From contig NZ_CP109055.1 in the NCBI RefSeq assembly GCF_035975855.1, positions 2,542,001 to 2,606,000 on the forward strand: a stretch of DNA of 64,000 nt. The letters run 5' to 3'. The notes beneath the pieces were generated by a model that worked only from the letters and a program-made list of their open reading frames with translations, was not told the origin of the DNA and did not search any database. Positions 8,875 to 16,348 of the stretch are shown in pieces. Numbering within the stretch: the stretch's first letter is position 1; each line of letters starts with the position of its first letter. A program made the position numbers and the translations under genes. Source of the stretch: Streptomyces sp. NBC_01304. Its GTDB lineage: Bacteria; Actinomycetota; Actinomycetes; Streptomycetales; Streptomycetaceae.

Positions 8875-9280
8875 GAGGCGATTCCCGCGGCCGGTATGAG
8901 AGTGCCGCGTATCTCGGCGTAGGGGTCCTCACCGATGGCCGCGATCACGACATCGAACTCGCTCGGGTCGGCTTCTGTGAGGAAGGAGTCGACCGTACAG
9001 CGGTCGGGGCTGACGACGACGCTTACCGCCTCGCCGATCGTCATGGCTCCGGGCAGGTCGTCCGGGCCGAGACCGTCACCCTGCCAGCTCAGAGTCCAGC
9101 CCCGCACTGCTTGCCCAGATCATCGTCGACGCTGCCGGTGACCAGCACACTTAATGTGCGGGCCGGCGGAAGCGAACCGGGTGAATTCCTCGGCAGGACC
9201 AGCCTTGGCGACCGCCTCGCGTGACGACGCCCGGCGTTCGGCGCGGCCCAGAACGGGGCGTTCGGATCTGGCGCGATCGC
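8875..9280 (-). pseudogene. Fragment of GH3 beta-glucosidase, twice frameshifted
   Basis: Three pieces of a family 3 glycoside hydrolase occur in order on the minus strand but in different frames. Bases about 9280-9170 give ERPVLGRAERRASSREAV, like the AEHR..AREAV helix of these enzymes. Bases about 9160-9103 give VLVTGSVDDDLGKQCG, like the ILVAGSHADDLGNQCG loop. From 9107 down the frame gives RGWTLSWQGDGLGPDDLPGA, then FDVVIAAIGEDPYAEIRG near 8890-8950. Those motifs lie consecutively in secreted ExoP-type beta-glucosidases. No start or signal peptide survives and the 3' end runs into the helicase gene, so this is a decayed remnant. Together these motifs make the family call firm although the gene is dead. 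Confidence 0.75.
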
Positions 9281-9450
9281 GTGGTCTGGTTCGTTCCCAC
9301 AGCCCCGCGCCAGGAGGTGGTGTCGCATCTCGGACACACCCCGCCGACCGTGCCCCACCTTGGTAGCTTCGGCGCACCGAGCACGCGGGATCTTGATCTC
9401 CTCGCGTGGACGCTCGCCACCGCATCAACAGCACATGGGGGAATACAGGC

Positions 9451-10254
9451 GTGACCAGCCGCATACGGGTGCACGATGACGGTGTCCTGCCGAGGGCCGG
9501 CTGGCTCGGCTTCCTGGCGCGTCCATTCGTACTCGCCGGCAGAGTCTTCCGGCCCGGCCGTGCAGGCCGCCTCACCGACCAGCGTATGGAGGCCGCCCAG
9601 GTCGCCCGTACGGCGATCGCATTCGCAGCGGCCGCCTGGTTGCTCTATTCCTATCCACTGCGGGGATCAGCCGAGGACTTCGCACAGGACGAGTTCGTGA
9701 AGGCCCTGCTCAGTGCTGCCCTGCTCCTGTCGGCGTCACCTCTCGCGTTGGTCATGTTCATCCTGGCCACACGGCCGCCGCGGCGGTCGGCCTATCTGCG
9801 CCGGTTCGGTGGCCCGCTGGTCGCCTTCGGGGTTCTCCTGTGCGTGACAGCGTTCAACTGGGCCCTGTGGCAAGAGGGGATGGAACCCGCGTGGGCCAGG
9901 CAGCTGCCCTGGGGACTCGGGCTCGTCACTCTGCTCGTGCTGCTGGCCGCAATGCTCTTCTCCTTGCCGTTCTTCCTCGCGGCCCTCGTCCTGTCGGTGC
10001 ACCACACGTTCCGCATGGCCGATGTCCACGAGGTTCTCCCCCCGCTCCTTTCTCCCTTGCTCGTCTGGTCGATGTTCTTCGTCCAACTCTTCGACAGTCC
10101 CCCGGTCAACGCACCCGCGTGGGTGCGCGTGCTCTTCCTGGTCGGCGCTCCGCTGTCCGTGACCGCTCTGTCTGTGTGGGAAGTGCGCCGACTGCGTACC
10201 CATCACGGCGTCACGCTGCGCCGAGCGCTCAACCGGGAGCGGGCCAGCGCCTGA
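9451..10254 (+). CDS. Integral membrane protein of unknown function
   Basis: A 267-residue protein. The GTG at 9451 was chosen because GGGGGA lies 8 bases before it; the frame continues upstream without such a site. About five hydrophobic segments are visible: AIAFAAAAWLLYSY, FVKALLSAALLLSASPLALVMFIL, PLVAFGVLLCVTAFNW, GLGLVTLLVLLAAMLFSLPFFLAALVL and VLFLVGAPLSVTALSVW, with an Arg-rich C-terminus that would be cytosolic. I recognise no family. It is the only intact gene between two decayed stretches. Confidence 0.6.
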   Translation: MTSRIRVHDDGVLPRAGWLGFLARPFVLAGRVFRPGRAGRLTDQRMEAAQVARTAIAFAAAAWLLYSYPLRGSAEDFAQDEFVKALLSAALLLSASPLALVMFILATRPPRRSAYLRRFGGPLVAFGVLLCVTAFNWALWQEGMEPAWARQLPWGLGLVTLLVLLAAMLFSLPFFLAALVLSVHHTFRMADVHEVLPPLLSPLLVWSMFFVQLFDSPPVNAPAWVRVLFLVGAPLSVTALSVWEVRRLRTHHGVTLRRALNRERASA

Positions 10255-10410
10255 GCCGTACGGCATATCTCAACCCGAGCATTGCCGAGAGCGAGCACTA
10301 CGGCCCCAAGACGTGCCAGGCAGTCGCCAGATTCAACCGGGAGCACCTTCTGGGCCGGCATCCCACTCCCGACGACGACCCGCGGATCACGCACAAGGGA
10401 TCCTGCGCGG
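10255..10410 (+). pseudogene. Possible peptidoglycan-binding-domain fragment
   Basis: Directly after the stop of the membrane protein, one frame reads NPSIAESEHYGPKTCQAVAR followed by FNREH. The YGPKT..AV..F pattern resembles the repeat of peptidoglycan-binding domains. It has no start of its own and dissolves into low-complexity sequence after about 50 residues. It may be a remnant fused in by deletion. The call is weak. Confidence 0.3.
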
Positions 10411-10429
10411 CCAGGCCACCGCCACGCAG

Positions 10430-11211
10430 GGCCGACGGGTATTCGTGCAGACCAGCGCCAACGACAGACGCTCATTCACCCGTCCACGACAAATCACATC
10501 CTCCGCGGGCGCGGCGGCCGCCGTGAAGCTCCCCGCCTGGCGCTGGTACGCCACCGGCCCTGGCCACGCCCTCTCCATCACCAGCGGCAGCCACAAGGGC
10601 CGCCTCATCATCCCTGCCAACCACTCCACCACCCCGCCACCGGGCTCACCGGACAGCGGGCAGGAAGCCAAGTACTACGGCGCGCACGCCATCCACAGCG
10701 ACGACGGAGGCCGAACCTGGCGGACCGGATTCACCGACGCCTCCTACGACGGCACTGACAACGCCAACGAGTCCAGCGTGGCCGAGCTCCCCGACGGACG
10801 GCTCTACTTCAACGCCCGCGACCAGCACGGGACGGACCCCGGAATCCGTCTGGACAGCTACTCCAGCGACGCCGGCGCCACCCTTGACCGCCCCTACCGC
10901 GCCCAGCCCGCCCTCAACGAGGTACCTGTCGTCGAGGGCAGTGTGCTGCAACTCCCGGGAAAGAACGGCCCGCTGTTGTTCTCCGGCCCCTCAAGGCCGA
11001 CCAGCCGTACCGCGATGGCCATCTGGACCAGCGCTGACGCCGGACGCTCCTTCCACAAAGCACTCACCCTGTCGACAAAGAAGGCCGCCTACTCCGACCT
11101 GGTCCAGCCCGATCCCGAGACAGTCGGCATCCTGTACGAAACCGGAACCGCCCACCCCCACGACACCATCGTCTTCCGAAACGCATCCCGCTCCGCGAGG
11201 TCACCCCCTAG
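10430..11211 (+). pseudogene. Exo-alpha-sialidase (BNR repeat) remnant, N-terminus lost, late frameshift
   Basis: The sequence encodes the second half of a six-bladed sialidase. It has WRWYATGPGHALSITSGSHK, a shape conserved in bacterial sialidases, the Asp-box SDDGGRTW, a second degenerate Asp-box SADAGRSF, ESSVAELPDGRLYFNARDQ, and YSDLVQPDPETVGILYETG. The catalytic N-terminal part and signal peptide are absent. Near 11180 a one-base shift is needed to reach the expected C-terminal residues RIPLREVTP and the TAG at 11209-11211; the uninterrupted frame instead runs on antisense to the next gene. The gene is therefore judged inactive. Confidence 0.75.
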
Positions 11212-11491
11212 CAAGCCGACCCTTCGCCACACACATCACGCCACACGCGTTTTCGGCATATACGTCGACACGGCCCACAACGAGCGAATCTCCGCAGGTC
11301 ACAGGGGGCGTGATACGACCAGCCCTTGTCGTCGGCTCCTGCCTGGGACTCGAACCTGCGGCCAACACCCCGTACTGGCGAAAGATCAGCCCGCTCCCGC
11401 AATGCACACTCCGTGTACAACCACCCGGGAAGTCCAGGGAAACCCCAAGGTCAGAGCCATAAAGACGGAAGAGTCGGCCTGTACGCCGGGG

Positions 11492-12514
11492 TCAGTCCCT
11501 CAGGGCGGAGATGACCGCGGCCCCATAGCCGTCGATGACAGCTTCGCGGGCATCGTGCATGGCGTAGACGGCGAACTGGTCGACGCCCAAGGCCTTCAAC
11601 TGCCCGAGTTTGGCGATGTGTTGCTCGGCGGTGCCGATGAGACAGAAGCGGTCCACGATTTCGTCGGGGACGAAGGCAGTGTCGGGGTTGTCGGAGCGGC
11701 CGTGGTGGGAGTAGTCGTAGCCTTGGCGGGCCTTGATGTACTCGGTCAGCGCCTCCGGCACCAGGTCGGAGTGTTCGCCGTACTTGGCGACCAGGTCGGC
11801 GACGTGGTTGCCGACCATGCCGCCGAACCAACGGCACTGCTCGCGGGCATGCGCAAGCGCGGCCGGGCTGTCGTCCACGGTCAAATACGCCGGGGCGGCC
11901 ACGCAGATCTTGACGTCCGCCGGGTCGCGCCCAGCCGCCACCGCCGCATCGCGCACCGCCTTGACCATCCACTCGGTCAGATACGGATCGGCAAGTTGAA
12001 GAATGAACCCGTCGGCCTCCTCCCCCGTCATCTTCAAGGCCTTCGGCCCGTACGCGGCCATCCAGACCGGGAGTTGGGCGTCCGGCTTGATCCACGGGAA
12101 GCGGACCGTCGTGCCGCCGCCCAGATCCGCCTCCTCACCGGATGCCAGCGCCCGGATCACCTTCATCGCCTCGCTGATCCGGGCCAGGGTGTTGGGCTGA
12201 CGGCCGGCTACGCGCATGGCCGAATCGCCCCGCCCGATCCCGCACACCGTCCGGTTGCCGTACATGTCGTTCAGCGTGGCGAAGGTGGAGGCGGTCACCT
12301 CCCACGTACGCGTACCCGGATTGGTGACCATCGGGCCGACCGTCAGCTTCTGGGTGTTGGCCAGGATCTGGGAGTAGATGACGAAGGGTTCCTGCCACAG
12401 CACCGCCGAGTCGAAGGTCCAGCCGTAGCGGAAGCCATTGCGTTCGGCCCGCTTCATCAGGCTGATCACCTGCGAGGCCGGCGGGTCGGTCTGCAGGACA
12501 AGTCCGAAATCCAT
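11492..12514 (-). CDS. LLM-class flavin-dependent oxidoreductase of a pyrimidine-operon type (TIGR03842-like)
   Basis: A 340-residue luciferase-like TIM-barrel monooxygenase or F420/FMN oxidoreductase. Family features seen are the start MDFGLVLQTDPPASQVISLM, the cofactor-pocket stretch LTVGPMVTNPGTRTWEVTAS, and GRGDSAMRVAGRQP. It is the last gene of a four-gene minus-strand operon, 29 bases after the dihydropyrimidinase stop, with a GGAGAG ribosome site 8 bases before the ATG. This subfamily is often found beside hydantoinases in actinobacteria. No dihydropyrimidine dehydrogenase lies nearby, so this enzyme may act on the pyrimidine ring or on a related N-heterocycle; that is inference. Confidence 0.85.
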   Translation of the reverse strand: MDFGLVLQTDPPASQVISLMKRAERNGFRYGWTFDSAVLWQEPFVIYSQILANTQKLTVGPMVTNPGTRTWEVTASTFATLNDMYGNRTVCGIGRGDSAMRVAGRQPNTLARISEAMKVIRALASGEEADLGGGTTVRFPWIKPDAQLPVWMAAYGPKALKMTGEEADGFILQLADPYLTEWMVKAVRDAAVAAGRDPADVKICVAAPAYLTVDDSPAALAHAREQCRWFGGMVGNHVADLVAKYGEHSDLVPEALTEYIKARQGYDYSHHGRSDNPDTAFVPDEIVDRFCLIGTAEQHIAKLGQLKALGVDQFAVYAMHDAREAVIDGYGAAVISALRD

Positions 12515-12543
12515 GATGCGGTCTCTCCTAGCTCACTTGCCGA

Positions 12544-13950
12544 CTAGCCGACGTACTGGGTGATGCCACGCGGGACATAGGCGCCGTGCCCGGCCCGACC
12601 CGTGAACTCGCGCTGGTTGATGATGACTTCGCCGCGCGACAGGACCGTCTCGACCCGGCCGGTCACACGCTTGCCCTCGTACGCCGAGTAGTCGACGTTC
12701 ATGTGATGGGTCTCGGCGGACATGACCTGTTCCGCGTTCGGGTCGTAGATGACGACATCCGCGTCCGCGCCCGGCGCAATCGTGCCCTTCTTGCCATACA
12801 GGCCGAACATCCGCGCCGGGGCGGCACACGCGATCTCGATCCAGCGGCGGCGGGTGATGTGCCCGTCGAGGACTGCCTGGTGGAGGAGGTCCATGCGGTT
12901 CTCCACCCCCGGCAACCCATTCGGGATCTTCGAGAAGTCCCCCCGCCCGAGCTCCTTCTGCCCCACGAAACAGAACGGACAGTGATCCGTGGACACCACC
13001 TGCAGATCATTCGTCCGCAAGCCCCGCCACAGCGCCGCCTGATGCTCACGCGGCCGAAGCGGCGTCGAACAGACGTACTTCGCGCCCTCGAAGTCCGGCT
13101 CCGCCAGATTGTCCGTGGACAGGAACAGATACTGCGGGCACGTCTCCCCGAACACAGGAAGCCCCTCGTCCCGCGCCCGCGCCAGCTCCGCCACCGCCTC
13201 CTGCGCCGAGACGTGCACGACGTACACCGGCGCCCCGGCCACCTGCGCCAGCTTGATCACCCGATGCGTCGCCTCCGCCTCCAGCAACGCCTTGCGCACC
13301 TCACCGTGATACCGCGGATCAGTCTCGCCCCGTGCCAGCGCCTGCTCCACCAGCACGTCGATCGCGAGCCCGTTCTCCGCGTGCATCATGATCAGGCCGC
13401 CGTTGACCGACGCCTTCTGCATGGCGCGCAGGATCTGGCCGTCGTCGCTGAAGAAGACCCCCGGGTACGCGGTGAACAGTTTGAAGGAGGTGATCCCCTC
13501 CTCCACAAGGAGGTCCATCTCCTTCAGGGACCGCTCGTTCACGTCCGAGAGGATCATGTGGAAGCCGTAGTCGATCGCGCACTTGCCGTCCGCCTTCGCG
13601 TGCCAGGCGTCCAACCCCTCGCGCAGCGCGTGCCCTTGGCTCTGTACGGCGAAGTCGACGATGGTCGTGGTGCCGCCCCAGGCGGCCGCCTTGGTGCCCG
13701 TCTCGAAGGAGTCGGAGGCGAAGGTGCCGCCGAAGGGCAGCTCCATGTGGGTGTGGGCGTCGACGCCACCCGGGATGACGTACTTGCCCGTCGCGTCGAT
13801 CACGCGGTCGGCGGTCCAGGAGCCGGCGACCGCCGACTCGTGTGCGGCCAGGGCGGCGATGCGGCCGTCCTCGATCAGTACGTCGGCGTGGGTTTCGTCG
13901 GTGGCGGTGATGACGAGGCCGCCGCGGATCAGGGTGCGGGTGCTGCTCAT
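12544..13950 (-). CDS. hydA: Dihydropyrimidinase / D-hydantoinase
   Basis: A 468-residue cyclic amidohydrolase that opens dihydrouracil, dihydrothymine or hydantoin rings to the N-carbamoyl amino acid. Binuclear metal ligands are in place: DAHTH near the N-terminus, the carbamylated lysine in SFKLFTAYPG, His in LIMMHAENG and in VYVVHVS, and Asp in STDHCPF. Length matches the family. It sits between the aminotransferase (63 bases upstream) and the LLM oxidoreductase, in an operon whose first gene supplies the next enzyme of the pathway, beta-ureidopropionase. Confidence 0.93.
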   Translation of the reverse strand: MSSTRTLIRGGLVITATDETHADVLIEDGRIAALAAHESAVAGSWTADRVIDATGKYVIPGGVDAHTHMELPFGGTFASDSFETGTKAAAWGGTTTIVDFAVQSQGHALREGLDAWHAKADGKCAIDYGFHMILSDVNERSLKEMDLLVEEGITSFKLFTAYPGVFFSDDGQILRAMQKASVNGGLIMMHAENGLAIDVLVEQALARGETDPRYHGEVRKALLEAEATHRVIKLAQVAGAPVYVVHVSAQEAVAELARARDEGLPVFGETCPQYLFLSTDNLAEPDFEGAKYVCSTPLRPREHQAALWRGLRTNDLQVVSTDHCPFCFVGQKELGRGDFSKIPNGLPGVENRMDLLHQAVLDGHITRRRWIEIACAAPARMFGLYGKKGTIAPGADADVVIYDPNAEQVMSAETHHMNVDYSAYEGKRVTGRVETVLSRGEVIINQREFTGRAGHGAYVPRGITQYVG

Positions 13951-14013
13951 TGGTTTCCCCTTGACCGGTCGGGACGGTGAAGCAGAGAAGCGGTGCTGCG
14001 GTGCTGCGGTGAA

Positions 14014-15294
14014 CTAAACGCCGCGCAGGGCCCGTTCGATGATTGCCGCGCCCTCCTCCGCCTCCGCAACCGTGAGGCTGAGCGGTGGGGCGATGCGGAG
14101 CACGCTGGTGTTGTGGCCGCCGCCCTTGCCGAGTAGCAGGCCGCCCTCGCGTGCTGCCTCCAGGACCGCGGTGGCCAGTTCGGGGGCGGGCTCGTCGGTG
14201 CCGGGCTTGACCAGTTCGATGCCGATCATGAGGCCCCGGCCGCGGACTTCCCGTACGCACTCCACACCGGCCGCCGCCGCGCGCAGCCGCTCCAGGAGGA
14301 GGCCGCCCACGCGGCGGGCGTTGCCCTGCAGGTCGTGTTCGAGGAGGTACGTGAGGTTGGCGAGGCCTGCCGCCATCGTGATCGGGGAGCCGCCGAACGT
14401 CGAAATCGAGTTGGCGTCAAGGGAGTTCATGATGTCGGCGCGGGCCACCACGCCGCCGATCGACATGCCGTTGCCGATGCCCTTGGCGAAGGTCAGCATG
14501 TCGGGGGGACCGGAGGCGGCGTGCGCCTGCCAGCCCCAGAAGTGGTCGCCGGTGCGGCCCCAGCCCGTCTGGACCTCGTCCGAGATCCACAACACGCCCT
14601 GGGAGGAGAGGACTTCACGGAAGGCCGCGTACAGGCCGTCGGGTGGGGAGGTGAAGCCGCCGACGCCCTGGATCGGTTCGGCCAGGAGCGCCGCCACGCC
14701 CCGGGTCTGGCCCAGCATGTCCTTGAGGTCGTCGACGCAGGCCGCGATGAAGTCCGCGTCGGAGAGGTGGGCGTAGGGGCCGCGGCCCCGCACACCCCCG
14801 TGGACGTACAGCGTCTGCAGCGGGGAGAGGCTGGTCGGGGACCAGCCTTTGTTGCCAGTGAGGCCGACTGCCGTGAAGGAGCGGCCGTGGTAGCTGTTGC
14901 GCATCGCCAGGATCTGGTTCGACCGGCGGTACGCGGTGGCCAGGAGCAGGGCCGTGTCGTTGGCCTCCGTGCCCGAGGTCGTGAAGAAGACGCGGGCGTC
15001 GGGGATGCCGGACAACGCCGCGACCCGCTCGGCGAGTTCGACCATCGGGCGGTTCAGGTAGAGCGTCGAGGAGTGCAGGATGCGGCCGGCCTGCTCGGTC
15101 ACGGCCTTGGTGACCTCGGGCAGGGCGTGGGCGGTCATCGTGGTGAGGATGCCGCCGAAGAAGTCGAGGTACTTGGTGCCGTCCACGTCCCAGACGTGGC
15201 GGCCCTCGCCGTGGGTGAGCTCGATGGGTGAGGAGTAGTACAGGGCCAGCCAGTCGGGGAGGACGGCGTTGTGGCGGTCATGCAGGTTGGTCAC
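14014..15294 (-). CDS. Class III aminotransferase, probably beta-alanine (omega-amino acid) transaminase
   Basis: A 426-residue PLP enzyme. Visible features are the Gly/Thr phosphate loop TTSGTEANDTALLLATAYRR, the aspartate that contacts the pyridine ring in WISDEVQTGWGRTG, and the Schiff-base lysine in LTFAKGIGNGMS. The GTG at 15294 overlaps the stop of the preceding nitrilase gene (GTGA), so translation is coupled; the frame is open further upstream but that part overlaps the nitrilase. In reductive pyrimidine breakdown the beta-alanine or 3-aminoisobutyrate released by ureidopropionase is transaminated, which fits this position. 4-Aminobutyrate is an alternative substrate. Confidence 0.9.
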   Translation of the reverse strand: MTNLHDRHNAVLPDWLALYYSSPIELTHGEGRHVWDVDGTKYLDFFGGILTTMTAHALPEVTKAVTEQAGRILHSSTLYLNRPMVELAERVAALSGIPDARVFFTTSGTEANDTALLLATAYRRSNQILAMRNSYHGRSFTAVGLTGNKGWSPTSLSPLQTLYVHGGVRGRGPYAHLSDADFIAACVDDLKDMLGQTRGVAALLAEPIQGVGGFTSPPDGLYAAFREVLSSQGVLWISDEVQTGWGRTGDHFWGWQAHAASGPPDMLTFAKGIGNGMSIGGVVARADIMNSLDANSISTFGGSPITMAAGLANLTYLLEHDLQGNARRVGGLLLERLRAAAAGVECVREVRGRGLMIGIELVKPGTDEPAPELATAVLEAAREGGLLLGKGGGHNTSVLRIAPPLSLTVAEAEEGAAIIERALRGV

Positions 15295-16133
15295 GGCTGC
15301 ACCAGCCCTTCGTAGGCGTCGGGGCGGCGGTCGCGGTAGAACGCCCACTGTTTACGTACTTCGTCGATGAGGTCGAAGTCGAGGTCCCGGACGAGGAGTT
15401 CCTCGGATTTGTCGCTCGCGGTCTCTCCCACGAACTGCCCGCGCGGGTCGACGAAATAGCTGGTGCCGTAGAAGTCGTTGTCGCCGTACTCCTCCTGGCC
15501 CACGCGGTTGATCGCCGCGATGAAGTACTCGTTGGCGACGGCGGCCGCGGGCTGCTCCAGCTGCCACAGGTACGCGGAGAGGCCGCGGGAGGTCGCAGAG
15601 GGGTTGTAGACCAACTGGGCGCCGTTGAGGCCCAGTTGGCGCCAGCCCTCCGGGAAGTGGCGGTCGTAGCAGATGTACACACCGATCCTGCCGACGGCCG
15701 TGTCGAAGACCGGCCAGCCCATGTTCCCCGGCTTGAAGTAGTACTTCTCCCAGAAGCCCTTGACCTGCGGGATGTGGTGCTTGCGGTACTTGCCGAGGTA
15801 GGAGCCGTCGGCGTCGATCACGGCCGCGGTGTTGAAGTAGAACCCGGACTGTTCGAGTTCGAAGACGGGGACGACGATGACCATGCCGGTCTCCCGGGCC
15901 AGGTCCTGCATCCGGCGCACGGTCGGGCCGTCCGGGACGGCCTCGGCCCAGCGGTAGTGCTCCTCCTCCTGCACCTGGCAGAAGTACGGGGCGTTGAACA
16001 CCTCCTGGAAGCCGATCACCTTGGCGCCCTGGCGGGCGGCCTCGCGGGCGTGTTCCTCGTGCTTGGCAATCATGGATTCGGTGTCGCCGGTCCAGGTCGC
16101 CTGGACCAGTGCGGCGCGTACGACGTTGGCCAT
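15291..16133 (-). CDS. Beta-ureidopropionase (nitrilase-superfamily carbamoylase)
   Basis: A 280-residue member of the carbon-nitrogen hydrolases. The catalytic triad is visible as Glu in GFQEVF, Lys in KYRKHHIPQ and the nucleophile Cys in IGVYICYDRHFPEG. The stretch HHIPQVKGFWEKYYFKPG is typical of beta-ureidopropionase, which cleaves N-carbamoyl-beta-alanine to beta-alanine, CO2 and ammonia. A GAAGGAG ribosome site precedes the ATG. It is the first gene of the catabolic operon and overlaps the aminotransferase by four bases. Confidence 0.9.
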   Translation of the reverse strand: MANVVRAALVQATWTGDTESMIAKHEEHAREAARQGAKVIGFQEVFNAPYFCQVQEEEHYRWAEAVPDGPTVRRMQDLARETGMVIVVPVFELEQSGFYFNTAAVIDADGSYLGKYRKHHIPQVKGFWEKYYFKPGNMGWPVFDTAVGRIGVYICYDRHFPEGWRQLGLNGAQLVYNPSATSRGLSAYLWQLEQPAAAVANEYFIAAINRVGQEEYGDNDFYGTSYFVDPRGQFVGETASDKSEELLVRDLDFDLIDEVRKQWAFYRDRRPDAYEGLVQP

Positions 16134-16165
16134 GAGCTGCTCCTTCGACGGGACGTCAGAGAGCC

Positions 16166-16179
16166 TCTACGCCCGTAGA
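16166..16179. promoter_or_regulatory. Inverted repeat upstream of the pyrimidine-catabolic operon
   Basis: A perfect TCTACG-CC-CGTAGA dyad lies 33 bases before the first start codon of the operon. A second perfect dyad, CCCGTCGACGGG, occupies 16208-16219. Either could be an operator for a local regulator, but no regulator gene adjoins, so the role is inferred from position only. Confidence 0.4.
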
Positions 16180-16348
16180 TTCGGAACGCAGAGAGATGAA
16201 CGTAAGCCCCGTCGACGGGCGGGGCAAGACCATCGTCGTGAACCCGCAGAGTCGATCATGTTTCGTACCCGAGCGGGTGACGGGCCGATGAGAAGTGGGC
16301 GTCTCCTGGGCCTACTTGCGCGCCGGGTGACAGGCGCGACCGGTGACG

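Noticed and set aside
11320..11420. tRNA-like piece on the minus strand (GGTTCGAGTCCC and GTGTTGGCCGCAGG)
   Set aside because: The T-arm stem does not pair (GCAGG against CCCAG), and no acceptor or anticodon arm could be folded. It may be chance or a very degenerate att-type scar.
11212..12547. Continuation of the plus-strand sialidase frame across the LLM gene
   Set aside because: It is antisense to a well-conserved oxidoreductase and is only open because of codon bias; the real sialidase end is at 11211.
12586..13980. Plus-strand open frame over the dihydropyrimidinase gene
   Set aside because: Arg/His/Asp-rich shadow of the opposite-strand enzyme without any motif.
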